Below are positions 38,901 to 47,756 of a DNA stretch of 64,000 nucleotides, piece after piece (position 1 is the first letter of the stretch; each line of letters begins with the position of its first letter). The stretch is taken from the NCBI RefSeq assembly GCF_012395815.1, contig NZ_JAAZQQ010000002.1, positions 829,758 through 893,757 of the forward strand. Direction: 5' to 3'. Below the pieces are notes generated by a model, which saw nothing but the letters and a program-made list of their open reading frames with translations, did not search any database and had not been told where the DNA came from. The translations under genes were made by a program, and so were the position numbers. Origin of the DNA: Roseicyclus persicicus (GTDB lineage Bacteria > Pseudomonadota > Alphaproteobacteria > Rhodobacterales > Rhodobacteraceae).

Positions 38901-40680
38901 AAAACAGCTCCCGCCGACATCCTTCTTCGACCGCCTTGTTGATGATGTCGAAGAGAACGATGAGGACGAGGAAGAGACGGTCGTCGGTGCAACCGCCTCG
39001 GACATGGAGAGCATCCTTTCGCTGTGCGAGGCGCGCGGCTTGCGGCAGCGGATGCTGGAATGGCACTACAGATCGCGCGATCCCTCGCTGATCCGGGTGA
39101 ACAACGCTGAATTCTACGAGGATCGGCTGGTCCTGCCCCCCTCTCCCCTCCAGCTCGATCCCGACTACGGGCTGAAATTCCGCCGCGTGCCGGGTGTTTA
39201 TGCTCGGGGCGGCAGCGGCCTGGGGCGTCAAGGCACGAACCGTATCGAAGCCGAGGCCGTGGTAGCCGCGATGGCCGATCATGCAAGGAACTGGCCCGAC
39301 CTGTCGCTGGGGGTCGTCGCCTTTTCGAAGGCGCAGGCGACGATGCTGACCGAGGTACTGGAACTGCAGCGTCGCCGCGACCCGGTGTTGGACGGCTTCC
39401 TCCGTGAGGGCAAGGCGGAGGACGTATTCGTCAAGAACATCGAGAATGTTCAGGGTGACGAGCGGGACGTGATCCTGATCTCGGTCGGCTACGGCCCGCA
39501 AGAGCCCAATGGGCGCTTGCCCGCCATGAGCTTCGGGCCCGTGAACGGGGAAGGTGGCGAGAGGCGGCTGAATGTGCTCTTTTCCCGCTCACGCGTGCGC
39601 TGCGAGGTTTTCGCCTCGTTCGATCCGGGCGATATCGACCCCTCGCGCAGCAGCCGCGAAGGGCCGCGTGTTCTCAAGCGCTTCCTCGATTTCGCCAAGA
39701 CTGGCCAGATCGAAAGCCATGCGCCAACCGGCCTCGATGCCGACAGCCCGTTCGAAGAGGATGTGGCACGGGTCATTCGCGCACAGGGTTTTCTGGCAGA
39801 TCCGCAGGTCGGCAGCCGCGGTTTTCGCATCGACATCGGTGTGCGCCACCCCGACCGGCCCGGCCAGTACCTGCTCGCCGTGGAATGCGATGGCGCGGCC
39901 TATCATGCGGCGCTCTGGGCGCGGGAACGCGACAGGCTCCGGCAGGGCATTCTCGAGAATCTCGGATGGCGTTTTCACAGAATCTGGAGCACGGACTGGT
40001 TCCACCATCGCGCCCGCGAGATCGAACGTCTCAGGACCGCGCTGGAAGGCGCTCGCGCCGCCATGGATGACGGCATCCGGGTGCGCGGTGCAAATCACGG
40101 AAGCGAACGCGCCACGCTGCCGGCCGAGCCTGTTGCGAAACAGCCTGATGCCATCGACATCGGCCATCTCGCATTGAAGGCGCCCGCTTATGTCAGGGCC
40201 GATCTGTCGATCCGCTCCTCGATCGAACCCCATGAGGCGCCGGTACAACAGCTGGCCGAGCTTGTATCGCGCATCGTGGCGATCGAAGGACCGATCCATA
40301 GCGATGAAGTTGCGCGCCGGATCGCAGCGGCCTTCGGGCGGTCGCGGACGGGTAATCGCATCGCTGATGCGACTGTCCGCGCTGTGCGTTCGGCCATGCA
40401 GCGGGACAAGGACTTGCAACGTGATGGCGCGTTTCTGATGACACGGAAACAGGCCGAAGCACCTCCGGTCCGAGATCGAAGCGCGGAAACAGGGGCACTT
40501 CTCAAGGCTGCTTACCTGCCCCCAGTGGAGATAGCTGCAGCTGCAAGGGTTGTCCTGCAGGAGAGCGGGGAGGTGCCGCAAGAAGACCTTGTCCGTGCAG
40601 TAGCGCGGCTCATGGGATTTCAGAGGGTCGGGGCTGAATTGTCTGCTGCAATCGTAAGCGCGCTTGTTCGAAACATTTAG
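35992..40680 (+). CDS. DUF4011-SF1 helicase-Vsr-like nuclease protein
   Basis: This protein of about 1,562 residues combines four parts. An N-terminal DUF4011-like region (LLDTGTRNRLIHVNRANTR) comes first. A superfamily 1 ATPase/helicase follows, with Walker A GPPGTGKS at about 319-326, DEAS near 944, VVGDQKQLPPTSFF, NVQGDERDVILIS and LNVLFSRSR. A Vsr/MTES-type nuclease region follows (GSRGFRIDIGVRHPD, LLAVECDGAAYH, LGWRFHRIWSTDW; candidate ligands Asp1281, Glu1298, Asp1300). The C-terminus is DUF3320-like. Such proteins are found in anti-phage defence loci. TTG 35992 with GAGG upstream is preferred; TTG 35956 adds 12 codons. Confidence 0.85.
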   Translation: MTDPAISRVLEAARRRLLDTGTRNRLIHVNRANTRANCLNIINERSDAVYEILRASSRKMRFKAMGKDKGGEGQDMLLALPEPDIPEGADRLTDAILETPLGPDALARRLLRLATDAKTAEEEQGLNILYLAMGFLQWRESPASETTREAPLILLPVQLTRNERSSTYDIQCRDDDIATNLPLQQRLRTDFGISMPEIEESEDWKPSDYFATVRDAVSGQPGWTLDANGMQLGFFSFAKLLMHRDLDPSTWPEGAFAENDLLRGLLAEGFDAPSPIFGPGDRLDEILDPAEIVQVIDADASQTIVIEEVRRGSSLVVQGPPGTGKSQTITNLIAAAAHDGKSVLFVAEKMAALSVVHDRLVRAGLRDICLELHSRTANKKALAQELGRTLMASAQALPGAPDPARLRDTRDRLNRITSLLHDPLSPTGDTPFRAITEIVGFIGDGAPPPCVPLDGLESLDRTTRDRACAALTAYAEALGRSGPPEAHPFRGTGALDLQPTDLARLENELAEAISAIDVLSAEGQRLATITGLRAPTTLDEVDRLVASLRSLGGQPPDARDWIAPLFDHARSPRLAEALATGSAWSEARQAADADFAVAAWTTDVAEMRAALARGQASFFSRLFGGYRRASGELAGLLAGPLPKSAAERIALVDRIVQIQALRRALADEEPWLQATLGPAWRGERMPFAKAAAAASWMARLNKTGAIANGEQLSAALDAMPDPVKAADHLAALTATALQRISAPIARLQLDLTHADLGSPIDRTSLAEVRDAFAQMAAEPDRYSDWVGLARAIATAVTAGAEGVVDAVADERVPPARAAQEFAYACAEARWTAARRVRPELNDLPQLNRHDLVSLFADLEKDRIDTARNLILSRHFEQMPRGTMGEMGIIRGEIARKRGHKPIRWVMRNAGSIVQRIKPVMLMSPISVAQFLPPGSAQFDILVIDEASQIRPEDALGVIARARQIVVVGDQKQLPPTSFFDRLVDDVEENDEDEEETVVGATASDMESILSLCEARGLRQRMLEWHYRSRDPSLIRVNNAEFYEDRLVLPPSPLQLDPDYGLKFRRVPGVYARGGSGLGRQGTNRIEAEAVVAAMADHARNWPDLSLGVVAFSKAQATMLTEVLELQRRRDPVLDGFLREGKAEDVFVKNIENVQGDERDVILISVGYGPQEPNGRLPAMSFGPVNGEGGERRLNVLFSRSRVRCEVFASFDPGDIDPSRSSREGPRVLKRFLDFAKTGQIESHAPTGLDADSPFEEDVARVIRAQGFLADPQVGSRGFRIDIGVRHPDRPGQYLLAVECDGAAYHAALWARERDRLRQGILENLGWRFHRIWSTDWFHHRAREIERLRTALEGARAAMDDGIRVRGANHGSERATLPAEPVAKQPDAIDIGHLALKAPAYVRADLSIRSSIEPHEAPVQQLAELVSRIVAIEGPIHSDEVARRIAAAFGRSRTGNRIADATVRAVRSAMQRDKDLQRDGAFLMTRKQAEAPPVRDRSAETGALLKAAYLPPVEIAAAARVVLQESGEVPQEDLVRAVARLMGFQRVGAELSAAIVSALVRNI

Positions 40681-40899
40681 CTCAAGGCAAGCGCGTGGCC
40701 GCGTGCGCGAGGGGCGTAGAGCGGCCCATGAGGTTGCGGCATTGCATGCGCGGCAATTCACAGACAGCTGTCGTACACGCCTTGCCCGGCGATCGACGCG
40801 ATGCGCAGTGACCGGCCCTTACAGAGCTCGGTTAGCACGCACAAAAGAATCATCACCCTCCCCAAACATTCCGATCAAACTGCCGCTGCCACTGCCTCA
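40681..40899. other. Convergent gap between helicase and Hsp70 genes
   Basis: This 219-base stretch lies between the stops of two convergent genes. No gene or strong terminator hairpin is seen. Confidence 0.5.
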
Positions 40900-43416
40900 T
40901 CAACCCCCAAGGATGTGTGCCAGTTCGACGATGTCGGTAGCGTCGCCGCCACCGGATACCCTGTTGGCAAACATCTGACCGATAACGCCTCTCAATCCAG
41001 ACACATCGTTCGATTTCACCGCCGCAATACCGGCCGCAACAAGACGGTCATGCAGCTGCTCATCAATGGCCAGGAATTTCTCTTCTCCGAGGCTCTGGAA
41101 GATCGCGAGCAAAAACTCAGGGCTTTCGGCCAAGACCTTGAGCCGAATACTCCGCATTTCATCAAGTGAATTCCTCGCAGTATCAAAATCACGCTCGCGG
41201 ATGGCCCGACGCGTTGTCGCCAGCAACTTCTCATGCCGATCTGCGTCAACCGGGTGAGCGTCGTCCCGAATGTCGTCAAACTGAACCTCGAGCTCATTGA
41301 CCTCTTTCGTCAGCACCCGTTCTTCATTTTCCGGTGCCAAGCGCAGTAGAGCCACCTCCTGCCGCAACCGGCGCGCCTCTTCCGCAACGGATCTGTGCGT
41401 ATCAGCATCAACAGAGGTGGAGAGCGCGGCATCAAGGCGCTCTATGCGCGCCCGGAGATCACCTGACGGATCCGCCTTGCCGCCGAGCGTCTCGTTGAGT
41501 TCCTGCAGGTCGTCTTGGGCCCGCTCCAAAAGCATAGAAGCCACTTCTGCTCCCTGTTGCCCGTCGAAGTTAATGTGTCCTCCCGGAGCGAGGTACAGGT
41601 TATGGGAGTCGATCAAGCGCCCGAGGTGCGGCAACTCGACCGCGAAACTTAGGGTGCCGTTATCACTCATTTTCCAGTGAACAATCAGGTCGTCTCCGCG
41701 GTTTATGCGCTCTCCTCGCTCCAGGTCCTCCCGACCATTCATCCTGAAATCACCAATATGAAGATTGCGCTCAGGATCATCGATACCTTCGCGCATCTCG
41801 TAGAATTCGAAAGTGATGAAGTCATCCTCCCCAGCTTTGAGCGGTTTGCCCGCGCGAAACCTATGCCGCCCTTCAGCAGGCAGTGCGGTGCTCTTCTTTA
41901 GGATCGGCTCCAGACGGTTCCGCTCATAGCCAACCGTGCCTGTCTGCGTTTTGACTGCGAGCGTGTAAGTCATGGGAATGCTCGCAGCGCTCGCCTGAGT
42001 GCGAACTATGATGATCTCGCGTCTAAGGTCCTCCACACTTCGACCTGCAGCATTATGAACTGTCAGGACGAAGCGATTCTCCCCATCTTTCCGAACCGGC
42101 ACGCTCAGATTCACGACCCCGTCAAATGGCTTCCGACCAGTTGTACCGCCAGCTTCGTCCACGATTTCGATCTCAAACCCGCTAGGAATCTCAGAGGTAG
42201 GAGTTACTCTCACCCGGGCGCTATCTTCCGCGATCCTCGACTTGAAATCCAAAGTCAGCGAAATCGTACCAGTTACGGTCTCCTGTCCACGACTCGTCTT
42301 ACGGGCTGACTGATCGCCTTCCCACTGTCTGCTTTCTGCAAATATCGCGGCGCCCACCGCGACAGCAGTCATGGGATCAAGACCCTGCTCTACTTCAATC
42401 GCGAGTTGGGATTGAAGCATTTCCCTAACAATTGGCATCTTTGAAGGGCCGCCAATTGGCACAATGCGGGAAATATCTCCATGGCTATATCCATTTTCTG
42501 TGATGACTTTTCTGCACAGATTGATCGAATCCTCGAGACGATCCCCGATGAGTGAAACGAGCTGTCCGCGGGTGAAATCTATGGACAGGTAAATGTCCTC
42601 TCCATCTTGATCAGCGGCACGAACTTCGTCTTCACTTGCAAAAATTGATGCTGTTTCCGATGCAGAAAGCTGAATCTTTGCTTTCTCAATTGCACGATGT
42701 GCGATTGTCGAGAGGTGCCTGTACGCTGCATCTTTCTGGAAGTCCGACGGCAACGAAAAGTTGTCGAGTAGCCACGGACGTACCACGCTATCAAACACGA
42801 TGCGATCGAAGTCCCGACCGCCGAGCATATTGATGCCTTCATGTGCAACCACTGTCACTGCACCGCCTGTACTCATCACAAGAGCGACGTCGAAGGTCCC
42901 GCCACCCAAGTCATAGACAAGGAAGACCCCGTCTTTCTGCTTGCTGTGCGCGATTGAGGCCATCGCTGCAGCCACCGGTTCTTGGAGGAGGCTCACTCTC
43001 TCTAGGCCCGCCATCCTCGCCGCGGTGATCGTTGCCTCACTCTGCATTTGGTTGAAGGCCGCGGGAATAGTAATCACCGCTCCCTCAACCATTCGCTCGC
43101 CGCTCTCGGTCAGAGCTTGCCCGACAAGGGTCTTGATGATCTCCGCACTGCATTCTTCGGGAGACCACTCTTGGCCTCCAATTCGAACCGGGCTTTTGGT
43201 GCCCATCAGCCGTTTGAACCCGGCCGCGACGTTTGCGGGCGCCGAGGTGATCCGATCCTGGGCCGCTTTCCCAACAAACCGATGTCCACGCTTGTCTAGG
43301 TAGATAACGCTAGGAAGGACATCGGAGCCATCTGAAGTCTTGAAGAGCCTCGTTGACCCATTGATGTTGCCCACGACCGCTGAATTGGACGTTCCGAGAT
43401 CAATACCCAGGTACAA
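40900..43416 (-). CDS. Hsp70/DnaK-like ATPase
   Basis: The 838-residue protein has a complete Hsp70 nucleotide-binding domain: DLGTSNS (6-12), YDLGGGTFDVAL (169-180), and adenosine motif IGGPSKMP (321-328). After residue 375 a beta-rich region with two apparent modules (about 380-480 and 490-620) replaces the standard substrate domain. A long charged helical C-terminus (660-838) follows. It is longer than DnaK (about 640) and lacks the EEVD-like or Gly-rich tail. The start is TTG with a strong AGGAGGA six bases before it. It is the last gene of the operon with the J-like and small proteins. Confidence 0.9.
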   Translation of the reverse strand: MYLGIDLGTSNSAVVGNINGSTRLFKTSDGSDVLPSVIYLDKRGHRFVGKAAQDRITSAPANVAAGFKRLMGTKSPVRIGGQEWSPEECSAEIIKTLVGQALTESGERMVEGAVITIPAAFNQMQSEATITAARMAGLERVSLLQEPVAAAMASIAHSKQKDGVFLVYDLGGGTFDVALVMSTGGAVTVVAHEGINMLGGRDFDRIVFDSVVRPWLLDNFSLPSDFQKDAAYRHLSTIAHRAIEKAKIQLSASETASIFASEDEVRAADQDGEDIYLSIDFTRGQLVSLIGDRLEDSINLCRKVITENGYSHGDISRIVPIGGPSKMPIVREMLQSQLAIEVEQGLDPMTAVAVGAAIFAESRQWEGDQSARKTSRGQETVTGTISLTLDFKSRIAEDSARVRVTPTSEIPSGFEIEIVDEAGGTTGRKPFDGVVNLSVPVRKDGENRFVLTVHNAAGRSVEDLRREIIIVRTQASAASIPMTYTLAVKTQTGTVGYERNRLEPILKKSTALPAEGRHRFRAGKPLKAGEDDFITFEFYEMREGIDDPERNLHIGDFRMNGREDLERGERINRGDDLIVHWKMSDNGTLSFAVELPHLGRLIDSHNLYLAPGGHINFDGQQGAEVASMLLERAQDDLQELNETLGGKADPSGDLRARIERLDAALSTSVDADTHRSVAEEARRLRQEVALLRLAPENEERVLTKEVNELEVQFDDIRDDAHPVDADRHEKLLATTRRAIRERDFDTARNSLDEMRSIRLKVLAESPEFLLAIFQSLGEEKFLAIDEQLHDRLVAAGIAAVKSNDVSGLRGVIGQMFANRVSGGGDATDIVELAHILGG

Positions 43417-43418
43417 AG

Positions 43419-43805
43419 CTATTCCTCCTGCTCTTCATCGCTGCGCTTTGCAACAAGAACCCGTCCTTTGTGGACCACCTTCATCTCTCGAACGACGGCA
43501 GGCTCGATCGTCTTGGCGACAACGAGGTCATCGTCTTCGCCGAAGTCGTCTCCGTTGTCGGCCGATGCGGGCATTCCGGCCGCAAATGGCTCACCATCAA
43601 AAGAAACGAGGTTCAAGCCAAGCTGTCCAGAGATAGTCGTAAGCTGCAAATCGGAAAACTTTACCTGAGCCGCCATGCGCTTTCCATCCTTGTCTGGCAT
43701 TTGCTGGGCTGCACGTTGGCTAGCCCTAACGAGCTTCCAGTACTCCACACAAAGACGTGCGACCAACTCCTGATCGACACCTGATATCTCAAGACTCCCT
43801 ACCAC
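43419..43805 (-). CDS. Small acidic protein between J-like and Hsp70
   Basis: This 128-residue protein begins MVGSLEISGVDQELVARLCV and has an acidic middle (ADNGDDFGEDDDLVV) and a charged end (KRSDEEQEE). No domain is recognised. GTG 43805 overlaps the upstream stop by seven bases, and its own stop is two bases before the Hsp70 start, so it is translated with both. An adaptor or nucleotide-exchange role is possible but only by position. Confidence 0.75.
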   Translation of the reverse strand: MVGSLEISGVDQELVARLCVEYWKLVRASQRAAQQMPDKDGKRMAAQVKFSDLQLTTISGQLGLNLVSFDGEPFAAGMPASADNGDDFGEDDDLVVAKTIEPAVVREMKVVHKGRVLVAKRSDEEQEE

Positions 43806-45709
43806 GAGCTCACAATCCTTTGCGCGTCGGCTCTTAGCGCAGCGCTTCTACCCGCTACCTCTCGTTCTATTGACTCAAGTACTCCGGATGTGTAGCGAAA
43901 ATTCCCACACCTGGCATTAAAATCCGCCACCAAGGCGTTGAACCTGTCTATTTGGCTGTTGGTCGTAGTCAACGGGCGGATATAGTCTAGGCGAACACCT
44001 TGGAAGATACAGTATCTAACCTGGTTGCGAGTTAAGGATCGCCCAGTTCCCACCGGCGGCATGTCCTCTTGATATGGATCTGAAACGCTCGGCAGTGCCG
44101 CTGCCGTGCTTCGTTCTGAGACAGGCGGGCTGTAAGTAGTTCTGGATGCTGGTCGGCTGAACTCATCTATCAGCACGAAATAGAGAATGACGGCACCGAT
44201 CCCTGCAAAGATCACGAACTTTGCTTTCTTGGCAAACCTCTTGCCTTCAATCTTGGACTTGAGCTTCTCCAAATCTCGACGGTCCGCAGGGTTGGCGAAG
44301 ACAAGCATGTCATCGACGACCTTAAGCATTCCATTCAGATTTCCACTTTGGCGCTCCAGTTCCTTCATCTTCCAGTTCTTGTGCAGGATAGCTCTCTCTT
44401 CCCGCAGCTTTTCGAGTACCTCCTTGGGCCCCTTACCAATGCCAAGTTCAATCAGGGCGTCAACCAAAAGAAATGCAGACTGCGAATCGTTGCTTTCGTT
44501 GTTGAGCGAAAGTGCCAAATCCCGCACGACGAGGTAAGCAACACCAGGCTCTGGAAGAGACTTTCTCGCATCGTGAAAGGATTTCACGACATCACTCAGA
44601 ATTCGGCCACCGCTCTCAGAAAAGCCATTAGACCTCAAGGCATGACCGAAACGCGATGCGTTCTTCTTCGCGCGCTCGCAGGCCTCAACAAGCGAATCCA
44701 CTTTGTCGGAGATCTTCTTCTGATGGGACAAGGACTCGAGGGCGGTGATGTCCTCTTTGAGCGACTCCGCTACCGATTCAAGCTCTGGAAACGTTGTCAG
44801 GAGAGCGCTCGAAAGCCTCAAAGCCTCCTCATAACGACCGTGATCATTGGCAAGCTCAAGGCACAGCTTGCGGACGATTTCATATAATTGCTTGGAGCGT
44901 CCTTCCTCCTGACCTCGAAACTGCGAATACACTTGGACTGGCTGATTGATCGAATCCCATGATTCGAGTAGTTTCTCAATATCCTTGATATGTTGAGGCA
45001 AATCAGCCGAGACCTTCCTGGCCGCCGTGGTCGCAGTCAGTACGGATTCCTTGATAACGGCAAGATGAGGTTCACTCTCCTTGTCATACATTTCGACAAG
45101 GTGCCGAAGGAACGATGCTTCGGGATTCCTCTCCAGCTCCCGTTCTACAACGCCATTCATCCCCTTCCCTGGAAGCGGCAGCGACCATATCCAGTTCGCA
45201 GCGGCGGTGGCATGGCGCTGGCGGATATCCCTCAATCCGTCCCGGAGCTGGTTCTCTTCCACCGCTGGAAAACCAGATGAGCGACGTTCCTCATTCAAGA
45301 ACTTAAGGAGGTGTGCCTCATCAATTTCGTCCCAACTTTGAGCCAATGAATGCACGACCTCAATTGAGGCATTCCCCTTGGAGCAGAGGTGTGCGGCGAT
45401 GTTCGCTCTCGCCAGATCTGGAAAGTGATCAATTTGGGTCAGAATGACGGCCGGGTCGGCCTGACGCAAGAGTTCCTCGAGTTTGCTCTTTTGGAGCTGG
45501 CTCAGCTCGGGCAACCACGACAGCTCGAAAAGCAGGCGTGACTTCGGAGTGACGAGGGCCTGACGGGCCTTCTGCAACTCATCTTCGTGGTGAAGACCAT
45601 CAAGTTCCGCATCCTCGACAAGATCAGAGATCTCGGCTGCAGATGATCTATAATTGGCTTTGAGAACTCGAAACGGATTGTTCTCCAGGGAAAAGGTTTT
45701 GTGAGGCAT
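43799..45709 (-). CDS. Membrane protein with degenerate J-like domain
   Basis: This 636-residue protein starts SLENNPFRVLKANYRSSAAE, reminiscent of the first helices of J domains (NPFxVLG), and continues RQALVTPKSRLLFELSWLPE. The HPD tripeptide that activates Hsp70 is absent (DGLHHEDEL stands there). A helical middle to about 495 leads to one TM segment (498-514, FVIFAGIGAVILYFVLI). A Pro/Ser-rich linker precedes a C-terminal module (SLTRNQVRYCIFQGVRLDYI, FNALVADFNARCGNFRY). ATG 45709 has AGGGAG upstream; ATG 45769 is an alternative. Confidence 0.75.
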   Translation of the reverse strand: MPHKTFSLENNPFRVLKANYRSSAAEISDLVEDAELDGLHHEDELQKARQALVTPKSRLLFELSWLPELSQLQKSKLEELLRQADPAVILTQIDHFPDLARANIAAHLCSKGNASIEVVHSLAQSWDEIDEAHLLKFLNEERRSSGFPAVEENQLRDGLRDIRQRHATAAANWIWSLPLPGKGMNGVVERELERNPEASFLRHLVEMYDKESEPHLAVIKESVLTATTAARKVSADLPQHIKDIEKLLESWDSINQPVQVYSQFRGQEEGRSKQLYEIVRKLCLELANDHGRYEEALRLSSALLTTFPELESVAESLKEDITALESLSHQKKISDKVDSLVEACERAKKNASRFGHALRSNGFSESGGRILSDVVKSFHDARKSLPEPGVAYLVVRDLALSLNNESNDSQSAFLLVDALIELGIGKGPKEVLEKLREERAILHKNWKMKELERQSGNLNGMLKVVDDMLVFANPADRRDLEKLKSKIEGKRFAKKAKFVIFAGIGAVILYFVLIDEFSRPASRTTYSPPVSERSTAAALPSVSDPYQEDMPPVGTGRSLTRNQVRYCIFQGVRLDYIRPLTTTNSQIDRFNALVADFNARCGNFRYTSGVLESIEREVAGRSAALRADAQRIVSSW

Positions 45710-46108
45710 GCGCTCCCTGTTCACGGAGTACGCTAGGTTGATTCCTGATTTTAGCAAGGTGTCACACATTTCCCAATGGTCACAAGCAGGTAGGTTGCAT
45801 AAAGGATCCCTTTCTGGGGATCACGGCGATGCAGCGTAGCCGCGACGCGCGCATCGATCACGCTCTTGGATGGCAGAACTTGGGCGAACACGCCTAAGAT
45901 ATCACGAGCCTGTCATGCGCGGGGCTAGCCGGTCAGGTGTAGGGGGAGGAGCTCGCACGAAGAAGTTCCGGAGGGTAAGCACCGCGGCCTTCGACCTGCC
46001 GGACGATGCTGCACGGCGCCACGAAAGGCAGCTTCGGATCGCTGCACTAAATGAAGGGAGTGGCGGCTCTGGGCCGACCGGCGCATGGTGTGCCGGCCGG
46101 TGGAGTGT
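45710..46108. other. Gene-poor stretch, operon promoter region
   Basis: No convincing gene is seen. The stretch near 45,990-46,050 contains AAAGGCAGCTTCGGATCGCTG, which resembles AATGGCAGCTTCGGGCCGATT at 55,601 and so may be a third remnant of the degenerate repeat. The part before 45,770 is the likely promoter region for the J-like/Hsp70 operon. Confidence 0.4.
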
Positions 46109-46741
46109 TTACAGGTCGATCCCCTCGGAGAGTGACAAGGCGTCTTCGATGTCGACACCGAGGTAGCGCACCGTGCTGTCCATCTTCGTGTGCCCCAGCA
46201 GCAGCTGGACCGCACGCAGGTTGCCGGTCTTCTTGTAAATCTGCGCGACCTTGGTCCTTCGCATGGAATGCGTGCCGTAGGCGCCCGGCTCGAGGCCGAG
46301 CGACGTCACCCAACCCCGGACGATCCGGGCATACTGTCGCGTGGACAGATGCGGGCTGCCGTGGATCCGGCTGGGCCACAGGAACTCGAGGCCGATCATC
46401 TCCGGGTCGCCGATCCAGCGCTCGAGGTAAACCCTCGTGGTCTCTGTGATCTCGAACCGGACCGGCTTCCCGGTCTTGCTCTGGATCATCGAGGTCCGCT
46501 CCTTCACGCGCCCGGCGGCGAAGACATCGCGGACTCGGAGGCCGACAAGATCGCAGCCCCGCAGCTTGCTGTCGACAGCCGTATTGAAAAGGGCGAGGTC
46601 GCGTGCGTTGCCTGCCATGTCGAGGCGGACGCGGATGGACCAAACATGCTGCGGCAGGAGCGGACGTTTCTGGCCGATGATGCGGCCCTTGTTCCAAGGA
46701 ACTCGGACAGGACGGAGGACGGGAAGAAGATCGACAGACAT
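46109..46741 (-). CDS. Short tyrosine recombinase
   Basis: This 210-residue integrase carries the tyrosine-recombinase residues: Arg in SKLRGCDLVGLRV, Lys in QSKTGKPVRF, the HxxR box in GTHSMRRTKVAQIY, His in LLGHTKMDST and Tyr in VRYLGVDIEDAL. It has little of the N-terminal core-binding domain, but proteins of this length and start (VRVPWNKGRIIGQKRPLLP) are common in alphaproteobacteria, so it looks complete. It is separate from the P4-type integrase and may belong to a smaller nested element. Confidence 0.88.
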   Translation of the reverse strand: MSVDLLPVLRPVRVPWNKGRIIGQKRPLLPQHVWSIRVRLDMAGNARDLALFNTAVDSKLRGCDLVGLRVRDVFAAGRVKERTSMIQSKTGKPVRFEITETTRVYLERWIGDPEMIGLEFLWPSRIHGSPHLSTRQYARIVRGWVTSLGLEPGAYGTHSMRRTKVAQIYKKTGNLRAVQLLLGHTKMDSTVRYLGVDIEDALSLSEGIDL

Positions 46742-47024
46742 GGGACTACCCCCTGTCCACCGTGCCCACCCTTCTTCGGTCTTGCCGACAGGCGCAGGAT
46801 ATCACGACTCCGGGAGCGTTGTCCGCGCATCCGGCGGGAACCGGACCTTCTCTGCGAACGCAAGAATACCGATCTGTCTCGCTGGGTCGGACATTCGCGA
46901 GAAGCGATTGTTGGCAAAAATTGCTGGAATGGCCTCTCAGGCTCGAGTTAAATGTGCGCTCCAGTAGGGAACTCCGACAACGCAAGCTTCCCAAATTGGA
47001 CGTGAGGGGTTGGAGTGTAAGGCC

Positions 47025-47744
47025 GTGTTCTGGAAGAAAAGGCAGCCCCTAGCCCCTGAGAAGCCGGACTCTCTCATGGCTCCGGAAGCGCCAAAGCCTC
47101 AGGCTGAAATTCTCCGAGAGGCGACAGCCTCTCTCGCCGCCGCACTTAAGAATTACTCCGATGCCGCTCACAAGGCAGCACGGCCAGAGGCGGACCCGGA
47201 GCTCAAGAACGCCTACGAAACCGTTAAAGCAGCCGAGAAACTGGTGAAAGAGAGCCGCCTCGCCTATGCGCTTGGCCGTTGCTTGCCTGAGCATGTGAAG
47301 TACTGGCCTTCGTGGATCAAGCGGGATGACTTCAAGAAATACGTAGGCTTTGACGTGCAGGACATCGAAGTTAGAAGCAGCGAGGAGCAAGGAGCCTACC
47401 GGAACGTCAAAGTCTCAACTGTTGGCTTCAACTTCAAGGGAACGCGTTACCAGTTGATACTTCGCGATGAGGGAATGTCCTCCGCTCCGGGTGACCCGTA
47501 CCGCTTCGGTGAGATTGAAGTGGTCGCAGAGGGCAAAAAGGTTGCCAGGTTTGGACTGATCGAGGACCTCTCCAACGAGTATTCGACTTGGACATTTTCC
47601 GACGTCCGCGCGCTGTTGGTCGGACCTTGGATGCAACATGTCTTGGACATGACTGCGCAGATTGAGGCTTCAGACGAACGGCGAAAGAATGCATTCCTCG
47701 ATGACCGTGTCCGAGCAGCAGCGCGCGAAATCGATCTCGGCTAG
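47025..47744 (+). CDS. Hypothetical protein
   Basis: This protein of about 239 residues has an N-terminal helical, Ala/Lys-rich part (ILREATASLAAALKNYSDAA, KAAEKLVKESRLAYALGRCL). A globular, probably beta-rich part follows (VKVSTVGFNFKGTRYQLILR, RFGEIEVVAEGKKVARFGLI). I recognise no domain. GTG 47025 has GGAG nine bases upstream; TTG 47010 is the alternative. The 268 bases upstream (46742-47009) appear to be noncoding. Confidence 0.6.
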   Translation: MFWKKRQPLAPEKPDSLMAPEAPKPQAEILREATASLAAALKNYSDAAHKAARPEADPELKNAYETVKAAEKLVKESRLAYALGRCLPEHVKYWPSWIKRDDFKKYVGFDVQDIEVRSSEEQGAYRNVKVSTVGFNFKGTRYQLILRDEGMSSAPGDPYRFGEIEVVAEGKKVARFGLIEDLSNEYSTWTFSDVRALLVGPWMQHVLDMTAQIEASDERRKNAFLDDRVRAAAREIDLG

Positions 47745-47756
47745 TAAGTCGCCACC

